Below, piece after piece: positions 1 to 11,352 of a DNA stretch of 64,000 bases. Position numbers and translations under genes: made by a program. The notes beneath the pieces were generated by a model, which was given only the letters and a program-made list of their open reading frames with translations, was not told where the DNA came from and searched no databases. This stretch comes from Moniliella sp. 'wahieum'. Taxonomy: Eukaryota; Basidiomycota; Moniliellomycetes; Moniliellales; Moniliellaceae. Where the stretch lies: assembly GCA_003971905.1 (NCBI GenBank), contig RSEE01000124.1, positions 62,001 through 126,000 on the forward strand. The letters are read 5' to 3'. The stretch's first letter is position 1; every line of letters starts with the position of its first letter.

Positions 1-831
1 GCGACTGTTTTCCATGATTCTGGAACTGGTGGAACAGGAGGACGCGTTTGTTGTGATCTTGATTGGTACGCATCGGTCCTCTTCATCCGAATTCATACTC
101 ACACGTACCCTTTATCAGATGAGGTGGAAAGTTTGGCGACTGCACGGTCTGCTTCCTTGGGCGGCCTTGAACCCTCCGACGCAGTACGGGTGGTCAATGC
201 GGTGCTCACGCAGCTGGACAAGCTCAAGCACCACAAGAATGTTCTCGTCATGACCACTTCCAACATTTCGGAGGCGATGGGTACGTGGACTCTTCTGGTG
301 GTAGGGGTTCAACCAACGTGAACTGAAACGGCTTACTGATCTCGTTCTCTGCAGATTCGGCCTTTATGGATCGAGCCGACATTAAACAATACATTGGTCT
401 TCCTTCCTCAGAAGCCATCTATTGGATCCAGCGCACATGTCTGGAGGAATTGATGGCCAAGGGCATGGCCACGCACGTTGTACGTTTCTCCTCCCCGCTT
501 TATCAGCTTGCGTGGCTTGCGTGTGTTCGCTGACCCTCTCTGTTCACAGCCACTGTTGCAATGGCCCGTCGCATCCATGCTCACGTCACCCACGGGTCCA
601 GACAGGGCTAGTTTTCTTTTGGCCCAACTGGCCCGCCAGACCAAAGGTCTTTCGGGGCGGTTGTTACGTCGGTTGCCTGTGTTGGCTCTGGCCCGACACA
701 TCTCCTCGGTCGCGCGACCGATCCCGACAGAAATGTGGATCGAGGCAATGAGCAAGGCGGCTGCTGATTCTCAACAGGAGGCACGTCAAGTCCAAGCGGG
801 TAGCTCTGCGCCCCTCCCTGAGCAGGCCTAG
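1..831 (+). CDS. PCH2: Pachytene checkpoint AAA+ ATPase Pch2/TRIP13, C-terminal part
   Basis: Only the C-terminal half is present; the 5' end lies outside the window. Pch2/TRIP13 is a hexameric AAA+ remodeller of HORMA-domain proteins in meiotic and spindle checkpoints. The spliced reading gives a Walker B stretch ending VVILIDEVESLA, then [18 protein letters not shown], a sensor-1 region with VLVMTTSNI, and [13 protein letters not shown], all typical of the family. Three introns fit GT-AG and restore frame: 66-118 (53 nt, joins ILI to DEV), 281-354 (joins SEAM to DSAF) and 480-549. The stop is TAG at 829-831. The last 40 residues are a non-conserved Gln/Ala-rich tail. Family assignment is firm; the exact ends of the third intron are inferred. 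Confidence 0.85.
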
Positions 832-1073
832 TCGGGTCCATGGTCGCAACAAGCCATGCCCTTGGTCTTCCGGCATGTTCCCCTGCCATTCTCGTTCTTC
901 GCGCTTTCATCGTAATTTGCATGACTGGTCCTGGGCCATGACCAGGTCGGTTCCCCGCTGTCTCTCACCTGCCTGCACGACTCTGTTTGGGTGAACCCGC
1001 GATCATGTACACATAGTCACCAGGCAATAGTACAAGTACAAGTACAATAATATACACACCAATCGCAACCTCC

Positions 1074-2092
1074 TCAAGGCAACACGTTCAGCACGTACAA
1101 CGCCCCGCCGGCATCTTGGGCCTTGACTACTTGCTTGGACAGGACGAGAGCATTGAGGGCCTTGTTGACTTGCACGCGCGGCAGTTTCGTGGCCGACACC
1201 AGGTCCGGCACTTAGGACCCACCAACATAGGTTAGCCTTTTTTTCAGCGTCAAAGAAGAGAGGCACGAGTACGTACAATGGGAGCCTGCGTCGCCGGCGT
1301 TGATCAATGCACCCAGTGTGGTCTGGGCCACTCTGGTCAGCGCCGGGTCCGAGCCGCGCCATTCGAGGGGAAGGCGGTCAATCGTGTCGGTGACAAAGAC
1401 CTGGGAAAACGAGAGGGAAACACGGTCAGAGCACATCAAATAGGTCAAAGAAAGTACCTATAGGGGCAACGTACCTCGCGTTGCTTTTTCTGCCGGTGTC
1501 AACTTGGGCTTGGTCGGTGCCGAAGGCTTCTTGAGTGCGCTCTTGCCTGGCTTGCCTGTCCCCGACGCGGCGGGGGCGCCAATTTGGGTTGCCTTGAATG
1601 GCACGGCCGCTGCGGGCGGCGGCGGGAGCGGAAAGGAAGCATCTGTCACAGCCGACTCATCGGCTGTGGCATAGGTCGTGTCGGCAGCGACGGAATGGGA
1701 GGATATGGTACTCTCAGCAGCGGTCGCAGATGGGTTGGATGTCGTGGTACCGAGGGAAGCGAGGAGCTGCTTGCGTTCCTGCACGCTCGTCGCCGCATCC
1801 GGCAGCGGCCGCTCGGACCAGTCGACCGTGAAGGCATTCATGCGCAGGCCATATAGGAACTCGGAGAAAGACTCTCCAAACACACTGAGCGACTCTCCAA
1901 TCCCCTGCCACGCAGCCAGGTTGGCTTCGAGGGTATTGGTCTCATCGCCGAGCAGGCCTAGTGCCTGGTCCAGGTGGGCGAGCGCGGGGGGAAGAACGGA
2001 GGAGGCGCCGGTGCTTGCGCCTGGGGACGCACCAATGCTGCCGCGGGAGATGCGGCGGATGGGTGTCTGTGGGCGGGAGAAGGAGGGACATG
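1074..2092 (-). CDS. DAM1: DASH complex subunit Dam1 with C-terminal extension
   Basis: Dam1 couples kinetochores to microtubule plus ends as part of the fungal DASH ring. The diagnostic core is visible: TPIRRISRGS at the N-terminus, a helical segment, then FSEFLYGLRMNAFTVDW, the Dam1 signature. A Lys/Pro-rich linker leads, after a frame change in a run of five A residues near 1490, into VFVTDTIDRLPLEWRG. A further intron, acceptor next to 1210, joins to LPDLVSATKLPRVQVNKAL and ends in YVLNVLP with TGA at 1074-1076. The last 85 residues look like a small helix-turn-helix or winged-helix unit; I am unsure whether this is usual in basidiomycete Dam1. The start is not fixed: an ATG near 2092 is out of frame with the core, so a short upstream exon or an indel is likely. 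Confidence 0.75.
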
Positions 2093-2555
2093 GGGGGGGC
2101 GGGGGTGGGATGGAGGACGATGGACGATGGGCGGGGGGTGCTAGTAATACCACGTTGCTCTTATTGGTTAGGTTGTGGCTCACCAAAAAAACGCGTGCGA
2201 GCACCTGATCGGTGATCACAATCAACGTAATCAACACTCCCGAGCGCGCCAGGATTGAACATTGCAATAATAGAGTAGGCTCGACTGGATTCCACCACCA
2301 ACGTGGGCACGGCGGAAAGGACAAACGGGATGAGATCTGAGATGGGGCGTTTGCTTTGCAACTACCACACCATTCTTATGGGACGGCACCGACCGACCAG
2401 GTTCTTCCTCCCGAAGCGCATGCTGTGGTGCGGGGGAGGTGGGTTTGGTTGTTTGAGACGGGGAAGACTCCGGGGACTGTCGATTGTTGGTGAGATGATG
2501 AGAGCGGATAGCAGATGGAAGATGGAATCTGTCATAGTTTGGCTAACCCACGACA
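2093..2555. other. Intergenic region upstream of DAM1
   Basis: About 460 bases between the Dam1 core and the next coding-like exon. It includes a G-rich stretch near 2085-2110. No reading frame here matches a family I know. It presumably holds the DAM1 promoter and any upstream exons of both neighbours. Confidence 0.3.
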
Positions 2556-2897
2556 GTGCTGGGAAATGTGAGGTGTGGGTGCTGTGGCACTGAAGAGTAT
2601 TTGGGCGCTACGATAGGGCGGGCCGAGATGCTGAAAGGGTACATGCGCGAGTACGAGGCGGTGGAGGACAAAGACGTGTTTGCTGCTGCGGTCCTGGCGT
2701 TGATGGACGCGCTGATGGGGCCCGTGCATTACGGCCCGAACGAAACGAAACGGACACCATGCGAGCCCGATCTACAGTGGGCATTGCAGGAACGGCGCGT
2801 CCTCCAGCGGATCGTGACGATTTTGCTTGACTGTCCGGACGAACAGGTGGCGCGGAAGGCACAGGCCTATCAGCATATTCTCTCTTTCGTTTCATGA
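2556..2897 (+). CDS. Hypothetical protein, probable terminal exon
   Basis: I do not recognise this protein. From about 2590 the frame reads like real coding sequence: an acidic helical segment (MREYEAVEDKDVFAAAVLAL), then RRVLQRIVTILLDCPDE and a stop after ILSFVS. The composition suggests alpha-helical repeats of the armadillo kind, but no motif supports a family. A possible splice acceptor (CACGACAG) ends at 2555, so this may be the last exon of a gene whose upstream exons I could not find. It sits tail-to-tail with CSE1, whose stop is at 3064. An N-terminally incomplete or decayed gene is the alternative. Confidence 0.4.
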   Translation: MLGNVRCGCCGTEEYLGATIGRAEMLKGYMREYEAVEDKDVFAAAVLALMDALMGPVHYGPNETKRTPCEPDLQWALQERRVLQRIVTILLDCPDEQVARKAQAYQHILSFVS

Positions 2898-3063
2898 ACC
2901 TAGATGGGAAGTGGTACATGGGTGTTAGACGCGAACACGCAAACGATCTCCAGTTGCCATAGCTGAGAGAGAAGAAGCCCGTGGGGGAGACACATGCAGG
3001 AGTAAATTGGAGGGAAGATCATACTAGGTAAAGGGGAGAGCTCCAACGAGAGCGAAAATGAAG

Positions 3064-6000
3064 TTACACTAGGGCCGCCTTGACCTCGTCCGGGGCATGG
3101 ACGGCAAGGTGCTGCAGCGCAGCCTGAACAAACGTTTGGACCGACGTGGTGTTGGCTTCGGCAAGTGGGAGCGAGGCCAAGTCGGTGAGCCGAACGGGAG
3201 CTTGGGCAGCAGCAAGCTTGGTGAACGATGCTTGGAACCCACCCTCCTCGAGATCGAGCATGTGCATCGCCTCATCCTCCCCTTCGGGCAGCGCGGCGGA
3301 ACCGACGTGACGGTCTGAGCAAGTGAGCGCGCCAGGGCCGGGGTGACCGACAGAAGCGGGGGTGCGAGCATGGCAGGTTCCTTGAGCAACCGGGCGAGAC
3401 CTGTGAGTGCCTGGCGTTGTTGGTACGCCGGGAGCTGTGGAAGGCTCGGTACAATAATGCCCGACAAGAGCTGAGCAAAAATGCCGGCCTGCACCTCGTC
3501 CACCGCGCTGATCACAGCGCCTGGGTACGGCGCCGGCAGACAGGCCAGCCCACCAATAAACCCAATAAACGCATGGGTAAACTTGTCTGTCCGCGCCGTC
3601 TGCAACCGTTGGAGGATTAGCAGGAACGCGGGTTTTTTCAGCGGCGTAAGCACGTTGCTGCAATCCGGGTGGTCAGTACAAGAACAGGTAGGGGTATGCG
3701 GGGATTGGGGGAGACGTACTCAGGCAAATACCGGAAGATGGCAAGGAGCAGGTCAAAGCCATGCGTGTCGAGAGCACGCGAGGTGATGAGGCGTTGGTAG
3801 ATGCCCATCAAGTTCACCACTTGGTTGTTGGCGACAAACGATTGTGCGCCAATTGCAAGGAACGCCTGGAAAAGACGGACGAGAGCGGGGACATTGCCGC
3901 GTTGCTCCCACAGGGCGGGCGTAAGGAGCGGAGGGACAAGCTCTTGGTAAGAGCTGGGCAGACCGGATGCCGATGCCGGGTGCAGTTCCAGCATCTGCGC
4001 CAGGACTTGGAACACGTAGGGTACAAACTCGGCCGCATCATTTTGGAGGATAGTGGTAAAGGGAGGGAAAAGGGATTGCTCCAGGGGTGCCAGCCGGACG
4101 GCAACCTCGTCGCCAGCATTGGTGGTGACAAAACGCACGAGGGCGGCAATGGACTCGAAGAGGAACTGGTTGAACCGGGGGTTGGACGGGTTCTTGGCCA
4201 CTTCCACCAAGATGGCCGTCAGTTGGCCCAAGATGGGTGTGGCAAACGGCGTGAGGGTGGTGCGAGCGGTGAGGATGAGGCGCATGACACACTTCATCAG
4301 ATAATCGTTTTCCGCAATCTTTTCGGGGGTGCCGCCGGAAAGGATGGTATGGAAACAAGCCATCAAGATGCGCTCCACAAATGGCTGAACGTCTTCCGCC
4401 GTGAACAACGGGGGTCGGAATCCAGTCGCCGCACCTGCTGCCCCGGCTGAGGCCGAGGTGCCCATCGCGGCGGCCGCAGAACCAGCAGGAAGAGGCTGCT
4501 TCATAAACAAGATCCGCTCGATCGAGATTGCAGCATAAGAGACTGTCACGTACGACTCGGATTGGAGATGTTGGACCAAGAGGGGCAACACCGAAAGGAG
4601 TTGGGGCTTGGAGTGGTTGCGGAAGGTGTAGAGGAACTTGATCGCATCGACTTGGAGAATAGGATGAACAGAGCCGGGAGCGGCCTCAAGGTCAGAGTAC
4701 ACATTGGTAGAGAAAAATTGGACCACATCGACGAGGGTGTTGACGCTGTTCACGCCCCCCTGGCGTGTGGCACCTTCGATCGCCACACCAGTCAAGAGGT
4801 AGAGGGCGGTATCTTTCTGTTTCCAATTGGTAACGGGGTCCGCAGCATAGGTACTCAAGTACTGGGCAATGTGGCCCTCGATGATGCCCGTCATGGTTTC
4901 TGGGAACTTGTGCAAAAGAGCACGGGTAAAGCCCACAGCGGCGGTGCGGCGAGTATCTGATGTATCCCCTGCACCGGAGGCACCCACAGCGGTGGCGGCC
5001 GCTGTGCCTGCATCGAGATCACGACGAATGTACTCCATCGGGTTGTCTTCGAACAATTCTTCGTCTGCCTCGCGCAGCTGAGCATTGGGGAGAATGATGG
5101 ACTGCGTCAACTGCTGCAGGGCATCAGAAGAGGAGAACATGGCGTTGTTGTTGCCCATGCGGACGACAGTAGAGAGCAAGCCAATGGCCTTGGCCACTAG
5201 CAGGTCGTATCTCCCCCGGGTCCGGTTGAAGAGAGCATTTCCCACACTGCCTCAATCAGCGGTGGCACGTGCTCCTCAAATACATCCAGGAAGCGCTGGC
5301 AATAGAGCTCGGCTACCTCGCAGATCCCGGCGCGAATCTTCTCTAGTGGCCCAGCCTCATCCGAAGAGTCGTCAGCATCACCCACCAATTCTGGCCGTGA
5401 GAAACGCAGCCAGCGAAGAAGGAGCGGAACAATGAGAGTGGAGAGATTGTCCTCGAACGCGGGTGGAAGGTCTTGGGCGCTCAAGTCGTAGAAAAGAGAG
5501 ATCTCCAGACTGAGGGCGTTGGCCAGGGCGGGAACCTGGGCGGGTGGAGTGGAGGGGTTGGTGAGGGCCTCGTCGGTCTTGCGAAGCAATTCAAGGAAAG
5601 GAGGATTGAACTTGGCAAGGACAAAGTTGATTTCGGACCAAAGGGCGTCAGAGCGGAAGGCAGCGCGCCACTTGCGGAAGATAGTGTGGGCGGTGTTGAG
5701 GACAGAGAGGAGAATGCCCTGGTCCGGATCAGTGAGGCGGGAAACGAGCTCGTCAAGAAGCTCGGGCCAGGCATCGGGGAAGTCGTGATCGGCAACCTGG
5801 GCAACGAGTTCGGCGAGCTGGCTGCGGAGGGCTGAGGAGGAGGAGGCCGAGGTGGCGGCGACTTGCCAGAGGACAGCAAGACTTTGGGTGCGCACCTGTG
5901 GCTTGTCCGAGTCGGGGACGACCTGTTCAAAGTCGTCTGTGGCGACCCACCCGGAACGGGCGAGGTTCTTGACGTTGGGGCGGCGGCCAGGCGCACGGCA

Positions 6001-6158
6001 AGGGGGAGCTGGTCGGTGGCTACCAGGGTAAGGGCGAGGGGAGCGTACCCAGGCGTCTTCTGGGCAGCAGCGAGCTGGGTCTCGGCGTCCTTGCGGACAG
6101 CGAGCTCGGGAGAGAGGGTGGCCTGGAAGAGGGTGGCGAGCTGCTGCGCCGGGTCCAT
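3064..6158 (-). CDS. CSE1: Exportin-2, importin-alpha re-exporter Cse1/CAS
   Basis: Cse1 is the karyopherin that returns importin-alpha to the cytoplasm with Ran-GTP. The protein starts MDPAQQLATLFQATLSPE (ATG at 6156-6158), the usual HEAT-repeat N-terminus. Landmarks follow in order: HDFPDAWPELLDELVSRL, LFEDNPMEYIRRDLDAG (a Cse1 hallmark), GVNSVNTLVDVVQFF, and a C-terminal block GFIGGLACLPAP. The length, near 960 residues, fits the family. An intron at 3658-3719 joins YLPD to NVLTPLKKP. Frame changes are needed near 3295, 5216 (in a C/G run) and 5975; each restores conserved sequence, so I read them as sequence errors. The stop is TAA at 3064-3066. Its start faces the aspartate kinase fragment across 280 bases. 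Confidence 0.9.
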
Positions 6159-6439
6159 GCTGAATGCGGGCGCGGGCGGTGGGAGGGAGGAGGCAGGAGG
6201 GGGGCGGTGTGGTTGCCCATTCGTTCTACGGGGGAGGAAAATGCAAATTCCGCCCCGCTCCGCCCGCAGCTGAGACGCGCCAGAGCAACAGGAGCAACAC
6301 CACGCACCCGCCACCCCCGCCTGCTTACCTCAGCCGGTGCACACGAGCGTGCCCACTCCTTAATTCTCCGATCCCCACCGCCGCCCCCTTTCCTCCCTAC
6401 GCCCCTTGAGGGTACTAGCTAACATCACCATCCACTCAG
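6159..6439. promoter_or_regulatory. Divergent intergenic region, CSE1 / aspartate kinase
   Basis: About 280 GC-rich bases hold the CSE1 promoter on one side. On the other side a branch-point-like GCTAAC at about 6417-6422 and an acceptor CACTCAG ending at 6439 lead into the first recognisable aspartate kinase exon. No sequence for the missing kinase N-terminus can be found here. Confidence 0.4.
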
Positions 6440-7509
6440 ATCATCGATGAGATCTGCCCACGCACCAAGGACTCGATTTTAGGTCTGGGCGAACGCATGT
6501 CGTGCCGGATCGTCGCAAGTGCGCTAGAGGAACAGGGCACTCCCAGCACACTCGTCACTCTGGAGAACGTGGTTGATGCGACTCTTTTGGAGCAGGCCGG
6601 GGTTAGCGCTGACGCCCCGTCCTGAACCACTTCTTCTACTCCCACCTGGCTCACCGGCTAGGCGATGTTCTGTACGCTGTGCCACTCGACCACGTTGGTC
6701 GTCACTGGATACGTTGGTTCGGTCCCCAGGCCGATCCTGGACCAAGTCGGGCGCGGGTACACTGATCTTTGTGCGGCGCTGTGCAGTGGGAGTGGCGACA
6801 GAGGAGCTGCAGATTTGGAAGGAAGATAACGGTGTCTACTACCGATCCTCGCAAGGTGCCCTCTCCCCGTCTAATTCCTGCCATCTCTCTTGAGGAGGCG
6901 GCTGAGCTCGCCCATTACGGCTCGGAGGTCATTCATCCTTTCACTATGGAGCAGGCGATCCGCGAAACGATTCCGATCCGGATCAAGAACGTCATGAATC
7001 CTGGGGCAGAAGGGGCTGTCATTGTGCCCACACTTGATGAGCATCGACCAGCCTAGTAGTCCTTTGGCCGTCGGGGCACAGACGCCTTCACACGCCGTGC
7101 CTGGTTCTGCGTCCGCACCTGCTCCCAGCGGTCTGGCCAAGGAGGGCTGATGGCGCCCGAATTTTACGCACGTATCTTCAGTGTGTTGAACCGGTACGGC
7201 GTCCCGGTCGATTTGATCGCCACCTCCATGATGCATATCTGGATGGCCGTCAGTGCTTCCAACCGTCACTGCTCAAAATCAAAGAGGAGATGATCCCGGT
7301 TGGGACAGTATCGCTTATCCGGGACATGACACTTGTCTCGCCGATTGGGAAAGAAATGCGGCACATGATCGGTGTGGCAGGCCAGATGTTTACCACACTT
7401 GCCGATGACCAGATCAACATTGAGCTCATCTCCCAAGGCGCCTCAGAGATCCATTACTACAGTCGTGCATCGCAGGAACGCACTCAAGACCATCAACCTG
7501 ATCCATTAG
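6440..7509 (+). CDS. HOM3: Aspartate kinase (Hom3), N-terminus missing
   Basis: Aspartate kinase makes beta-aspartyl phosphate, the first step to threonine, methionine and homoserine. The visible part starts at IIDEICPRTKDSILGLGERM and continues through TDPRKVPSPRLIPAISLEEA, HYGSEVIHPFTMEQAIRE and IPIRIKNVMNP, the end of the catalytic domain. ACT-domain sequence follows: TVSLIRDMTLVSPIGKEM and INIELISQGASEI. The product then ends NALKTINLIH with TAG at 7507-7509. At least three frame changes are needed, near 6620, 6760 and 7060-7290. The first 110 or so residues, with the substrate-binding KFGGTS motif, are absent, and only 280 bases separate this exon from CSE1. Either the locus is broken or the assembly has lost sequence. 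Confidence 0.75.
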
Positions 7510-8492
7510 GCAGCCCTAGAGGTGCCCCTTCCGGTGACAGCTGGAGGGAACTGTAGCCGTTCCTTTTTCTAGCCTTGCGCTCTAGCCCCACTTTGCCCCC
7601 TTTGCTCTTCACTCTCTTTTTCTTCCTTAATCTTCCCCTTCCCTTCCTCTCTTCCCCTTTTCTGTACCTCGTCCTATCAGTCTGCATGTTGCATTTGTAC
7701 TTGTGCCCAACGCCACAACCAGTATGCGCGGCGCTGTTTTTTTCACCCTGCATACTGGCCTCCAACAGCCTGGTTTCCCCTTCCCTGTTCCCATCTGATG
7801 ATCATCGCCGCTATTTATTGTAAATGTGCACCGCAACTATGACAAGTTCATGATATCCCTCTCCTTGCTATTCATCAACATATAGGCCCAGTCCAATTTT
7901 CTACATCATCCCAAGCCCTGTCCCAATCTCAGCGCTTCGAGACTATCGGCCCTTGTAACCCAGATTCTCGTCCCGCATCGTCACACGTCTCTCCTTCGTA
8001 CAGAGTGTCACCGACATCATCATCAAATGTTGCCCACACAACCCATCTTGTTTCGCAACCGGTATATGCCTATGAACTGCCTTTCCTTGTCGGCGCCCGT
8101 GTTGACCAACACACGTCGTCCTCGACAGATGCAACAGAGTCAATGGCTGTCATGTGTGCTTGGACTTTCTAGCGTGGCAAGCGACCCTATCCTGTGTCAT
8201 TGCCTTCCATCCGTCCCCCCTGGCGGCAGCTCTTCCACCCGAAACTCGCCAACACCTCAGGCCTCACGATGGTCGATACCAACAAAATAAAATGGCCAGC
8301 TCGTCCATCTGTTGCTCAGGCCGCCCAACTGGGCCGAGGAAAATGAAAGATTACCGATTAGGAGCGCCTGTCTCCAGTTCCATTTAATTAACCTCCCTCG
8401 GGATTAGCCAGAGTGGAGATCTGAGTTCCGCGGATGTTCTGCTTTCACCATCCCCAGACAAACGTGGATGTTGTTGAAGCGCCCGAGGGTGC
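7510..8492. other. Gene-free interval between aspartate kinase and RNase H1
   Basis: About 980 bases. It begins with a strongly pyrimidine-rich stretch (7560-7670, many CTTT and TTCC runs), likely the 3' untranslated region of the kinase gene. The rest contains several short open frames without conserved motifs. I see no gene. The last 150 bases should hold the RNase H1 promoter and leader. Confidence 0.4.
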
Positions 8493-9657
8493 ATGTCCTA
8501 CCTGGCGCGTCTGGCCACTGCCCTCCCCTTGTCTTCTGTCCCGATGGCCAAGCAACAGTACGTGTACGCAGTCAAGCGAGGACGCCAATGCGGCGTCTTC
8601 CCCACCTGGGCCGAAGCCGAACAGGCCACCAAGGGCTTCCCCGGCGCGGTCCATCGCAAATTCCCCGCCAGCGCAGCCGACCAAGCCCAGCGCTGGGTCG
8701 ACGCAGTTGGCCCATCCTCCGCATCGTCTTCCCTCCCTGATCGAACCCCACCGCCGTCCTCGTCCGAGGCACCAGTTGCGAAGAAGCTGCGTCCTAACCC
8801 GCCGCACGCCCTGTATGCCGTCAAGTCCGGTCGCCAGACGGGTGTGTTTACGTCGTGGTCGGAGGTGGAGCCGCTGGTACGGTCGTACCCGGGAGCCAAG
8901 TTTCGCAAGTTCCAGCTCGGCCAGGATACCGAAGCACAGGCTTGGGTGCGGCCCAGCCCTCCTTCGACACGACAAGTATTCCCCCCCCAGGGCCAGGGTC
9001 AGGACCAGGCCAAGCCCGCCGCCCGGTCTACCATCATTCTGCCGGACGACGTGGTTCTGCCTGCCCCGGTGCGCGCTCCGTCCCAACCAGCCTCTGACCT
9101 GTTGCGCTTTCCTGCCCATCTACGTTCGGTTTTGCAGCGATTTAGCGGCCGGGAACCCGAGGCGGAACGGGCGGGAAAGGTAAATGTGTGGTGTGACGGG
9201 TCGAGTCTGTCGAATGGGAAGCAAGCCGCGCGCGCCGGGTGGGGGGTCTACTTCCCTTCGACGTCAGAGTATGTGGGGCTAACCGAGGCTGGGCGGCTTG
9301 AAGGCCTGCAGACCAACAACCGCGGCGAGTTGATGGCGATTGCGCGGGTGTGTGAGCGGCCCTTTGTCGGTGGACGTACGGATTCATACCGACAGTCAAT
9401 ATGCGATCAAGGCGCTGACCCAGTGGTCCTCTGCGTGGGAGCGGCGCGGGTGGAGGACGGCCGAGGGCAATGAGGTGCAAAACCAAGACCTTCTGCGCTG
9501 GATCCTGGGGATGATGAAAGAACGCCAACCCGAGCTGGTCTATGTCAAAGGGCATGCGGGCGATGTGGGCAATGAAGCGGCTGACTGTCTTGCTCGCTTT
9601 GGCGCCCTCTTGCCACCCAAACCCGTCCCGCTCTTGCTCTCACCAGCAGCAATTTGA
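8493..9657 (+). CDS. RNH1: Ribonuclease H1 with two hybrid-binding domains
   Basis: RNase H1 cuts the RNA strand of RNA-DNA hybrids. Two N-terminal hybrid-binding domains are clear: residues about 22-69 (YVYAVKRGRQCGVFPTW...FPGAVHRKF) and 107-152 (LYAVKSGRQTGVFTSW...YPGAKFRKF). The catalytic domain starts near residue 229 with VWCDGSSLSNG, then NNRGELMAI, HTDSQYAIKAL and GHAGDVGNEAADCLARFG, giving the full acidic DEDD set and the active-site His. One frame change near 9355 is required. There are two in-frame ATGs: 8493 and 8544. The upstream one adds 17 residues (MSYLARLATALPLSSVP), free of acidic residues and mitochondrial-presequence-like; the second gives MAKQQYVYAVK. The stop is TGA at 9655-9657. 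Confidence 0.9.
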
Positions 9658-9803
9658 CGACGTTGAGATCCGTATACCAATCTATCGCATCCCCGCCGAG
9701 GCAAGGCATTGAATGGTCTTTCATCCTAATAGGGCAAGGAGGAGGGGGGCGAAGGAAGGAAAAGAAGGGAAGGAGGAAAGGAAAGGGAGAGGAGGGTAGG
9801 TTG

Positions 9804-11352
9804 TTACCGCCATGCTGCCGAAACTAGCTTACCAACAGTGTGGAGGGCATAGAACTTGACGTCCTTGTCGTCGTGAGACATCAGCTGCATTAGCCGCACC
9901 TTGGCCGGGGAGAGGTTAGCCAGTCGCTTGGCCGTTTCGGACACGACCACAATCTTGCCCAGATCATTGGCTGCAACAGCGAGGGTGGTAGGATCTTCGC
10001 CGTGAGCGATCAGGTCAAGCAGCTTGTTGAGACCGGTACAGTGATCCTCCAACAGCTGCGGGGTGGCCGACAGCCAAAACTCGTCCGATTCGTGCAGCGG
10101 GTTGTCCCATGTCAGCCGGCCCGAGTCAAGCTCGGCGAGGTAAACATCGAGAGTGGTCATGCTCTTCAACTTTTCGGCCAAGGCCTCCTGTAGTTCGTGC
10201 AAATCCGCAGTAAGATCTTCGTCGCTCCATTTGCGCCCTTCCAGGTTCTCTACCAGAGGCAAGACCTTCGCTCCGAGAAGAGCATTAGCATTAACCTCAG
10301 GGGCCTTGTGCAGCAAGTTGGCAAAGGTTGCCATCACGACGCGGATAACTTTCTCCTTGTTGGTCGCTGATCCCACTTCGCTAAGCACGGTGATGACAGG
10401 CAACTGATCGCCGTTCAGCTCAGCAGCGATCTGCGGATCAAACGAAAGCAGCCAAAAAACGAGGATGATCTGGTACTGATACTGCGACACGAGACCGCCA
10501 GCGGTGGCACGAGTAGACGACCCTGCACTTGCGCCCGCCCCTGCCGCAGCACCAGCACCGAGCGTTTTGCTGAGGATGTCCAGCAGTTTCTTGAGCAACG
10601 GGGGGGAAAGGGGCCAGAATTGAGTGCGCAACCGGCTGTTGCGCAGCAATGCATTGAGCAGCTGGGTAGCCAAGTCGAGCGCATTGCCGTCGGCATACCC
10701 GGTACCAGTAAGGAACGAAGGCGCACCAGCCTCCTCTCCAGCGCTCTAGAGAAGGGTGTAAATGTAGTCGACCAGACGGGCAAACACGCCAGGCGGCGGG
10801 GGTGTCTTTTCCGACACGAGAAGCAGCAACAAGAACTGGGCAGCCTTGACCTGCACAAACTCATCCTGGGCATCCAAATGTCTGTACGATCTTCTGTTAG
10901 CCTTGCCAATGAAGAAGTGGGAGAGGAAGGAGGCCGGGAAAGTAATACATACTTCAGAAATGGTCCCCAGGGCAGGGCAGCGGGCAGAGGTGCATCGGCC
11001 GGAGCATCGACCGGATCGGCGGCAGCAGCGAACAGGAGCTGGGCGCGGTCGTCACGGCCAGTAAGGAGGTCGTCGATGAGGACAAGGATTTGCTGGAGCG
11101 TGTCGGTGCGAGAAAGCTTGGTGAGGAGACGGAGGTAAAGAAGGGCATACTCGGGGGCATCTGCGTCGGCGACGGGGGTCTCCCCGCCGGCACGGGGCTT
11201 GTCGACCTTTTTAATCAGCTTGAGCTCGGCGGCGGACACGAGATCGGCACGCTGGTATCCTCCCAGGGGATGGGGCGGCTGCGGATGCGCTGTGCGTTGG
11301 CATCGAGCCAGGCGGAGCGGATGGGCACGAGCGGGATGGGCGCAGCAGCCAT
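9804..11352 (-). CDS. VMA13: Vacuolar H+-ATPase V1 subunit H
   Basis: Subunit H couples V1 to V0 and regulates the proton pump of vacuole and endosomes. The start is MAAAPIPLVPIRSAWLDANA (ATG at 11350-11352). A frame change near 11260 then recovers GYQRADLVSAAELKLIKKVD, typical of the family. The C-terminal domain is well conserved: YQYQIILVFWLLSFDPQIA, KEKVIRVVMATFANLLHKAP, LTWDNPLHESDEFW and DDKDVKFYALHTVGKLV. A GT-AG intron at about 10877-10954 (GTATGT donor) joins WGPFLK to the DEFVQVKAAQFLLLL region. A further frame change is needed near 10745. The gene is divergent from MRF1. Confidence 0.85.

Noticed and set aside
2161..2361. Minus-strand frame with LIPFVLSAVPTLVVESSRAY as a membrane protein
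   Set aside because: It is short, lies in the DAM1 upstream region, and does not extend on either side.
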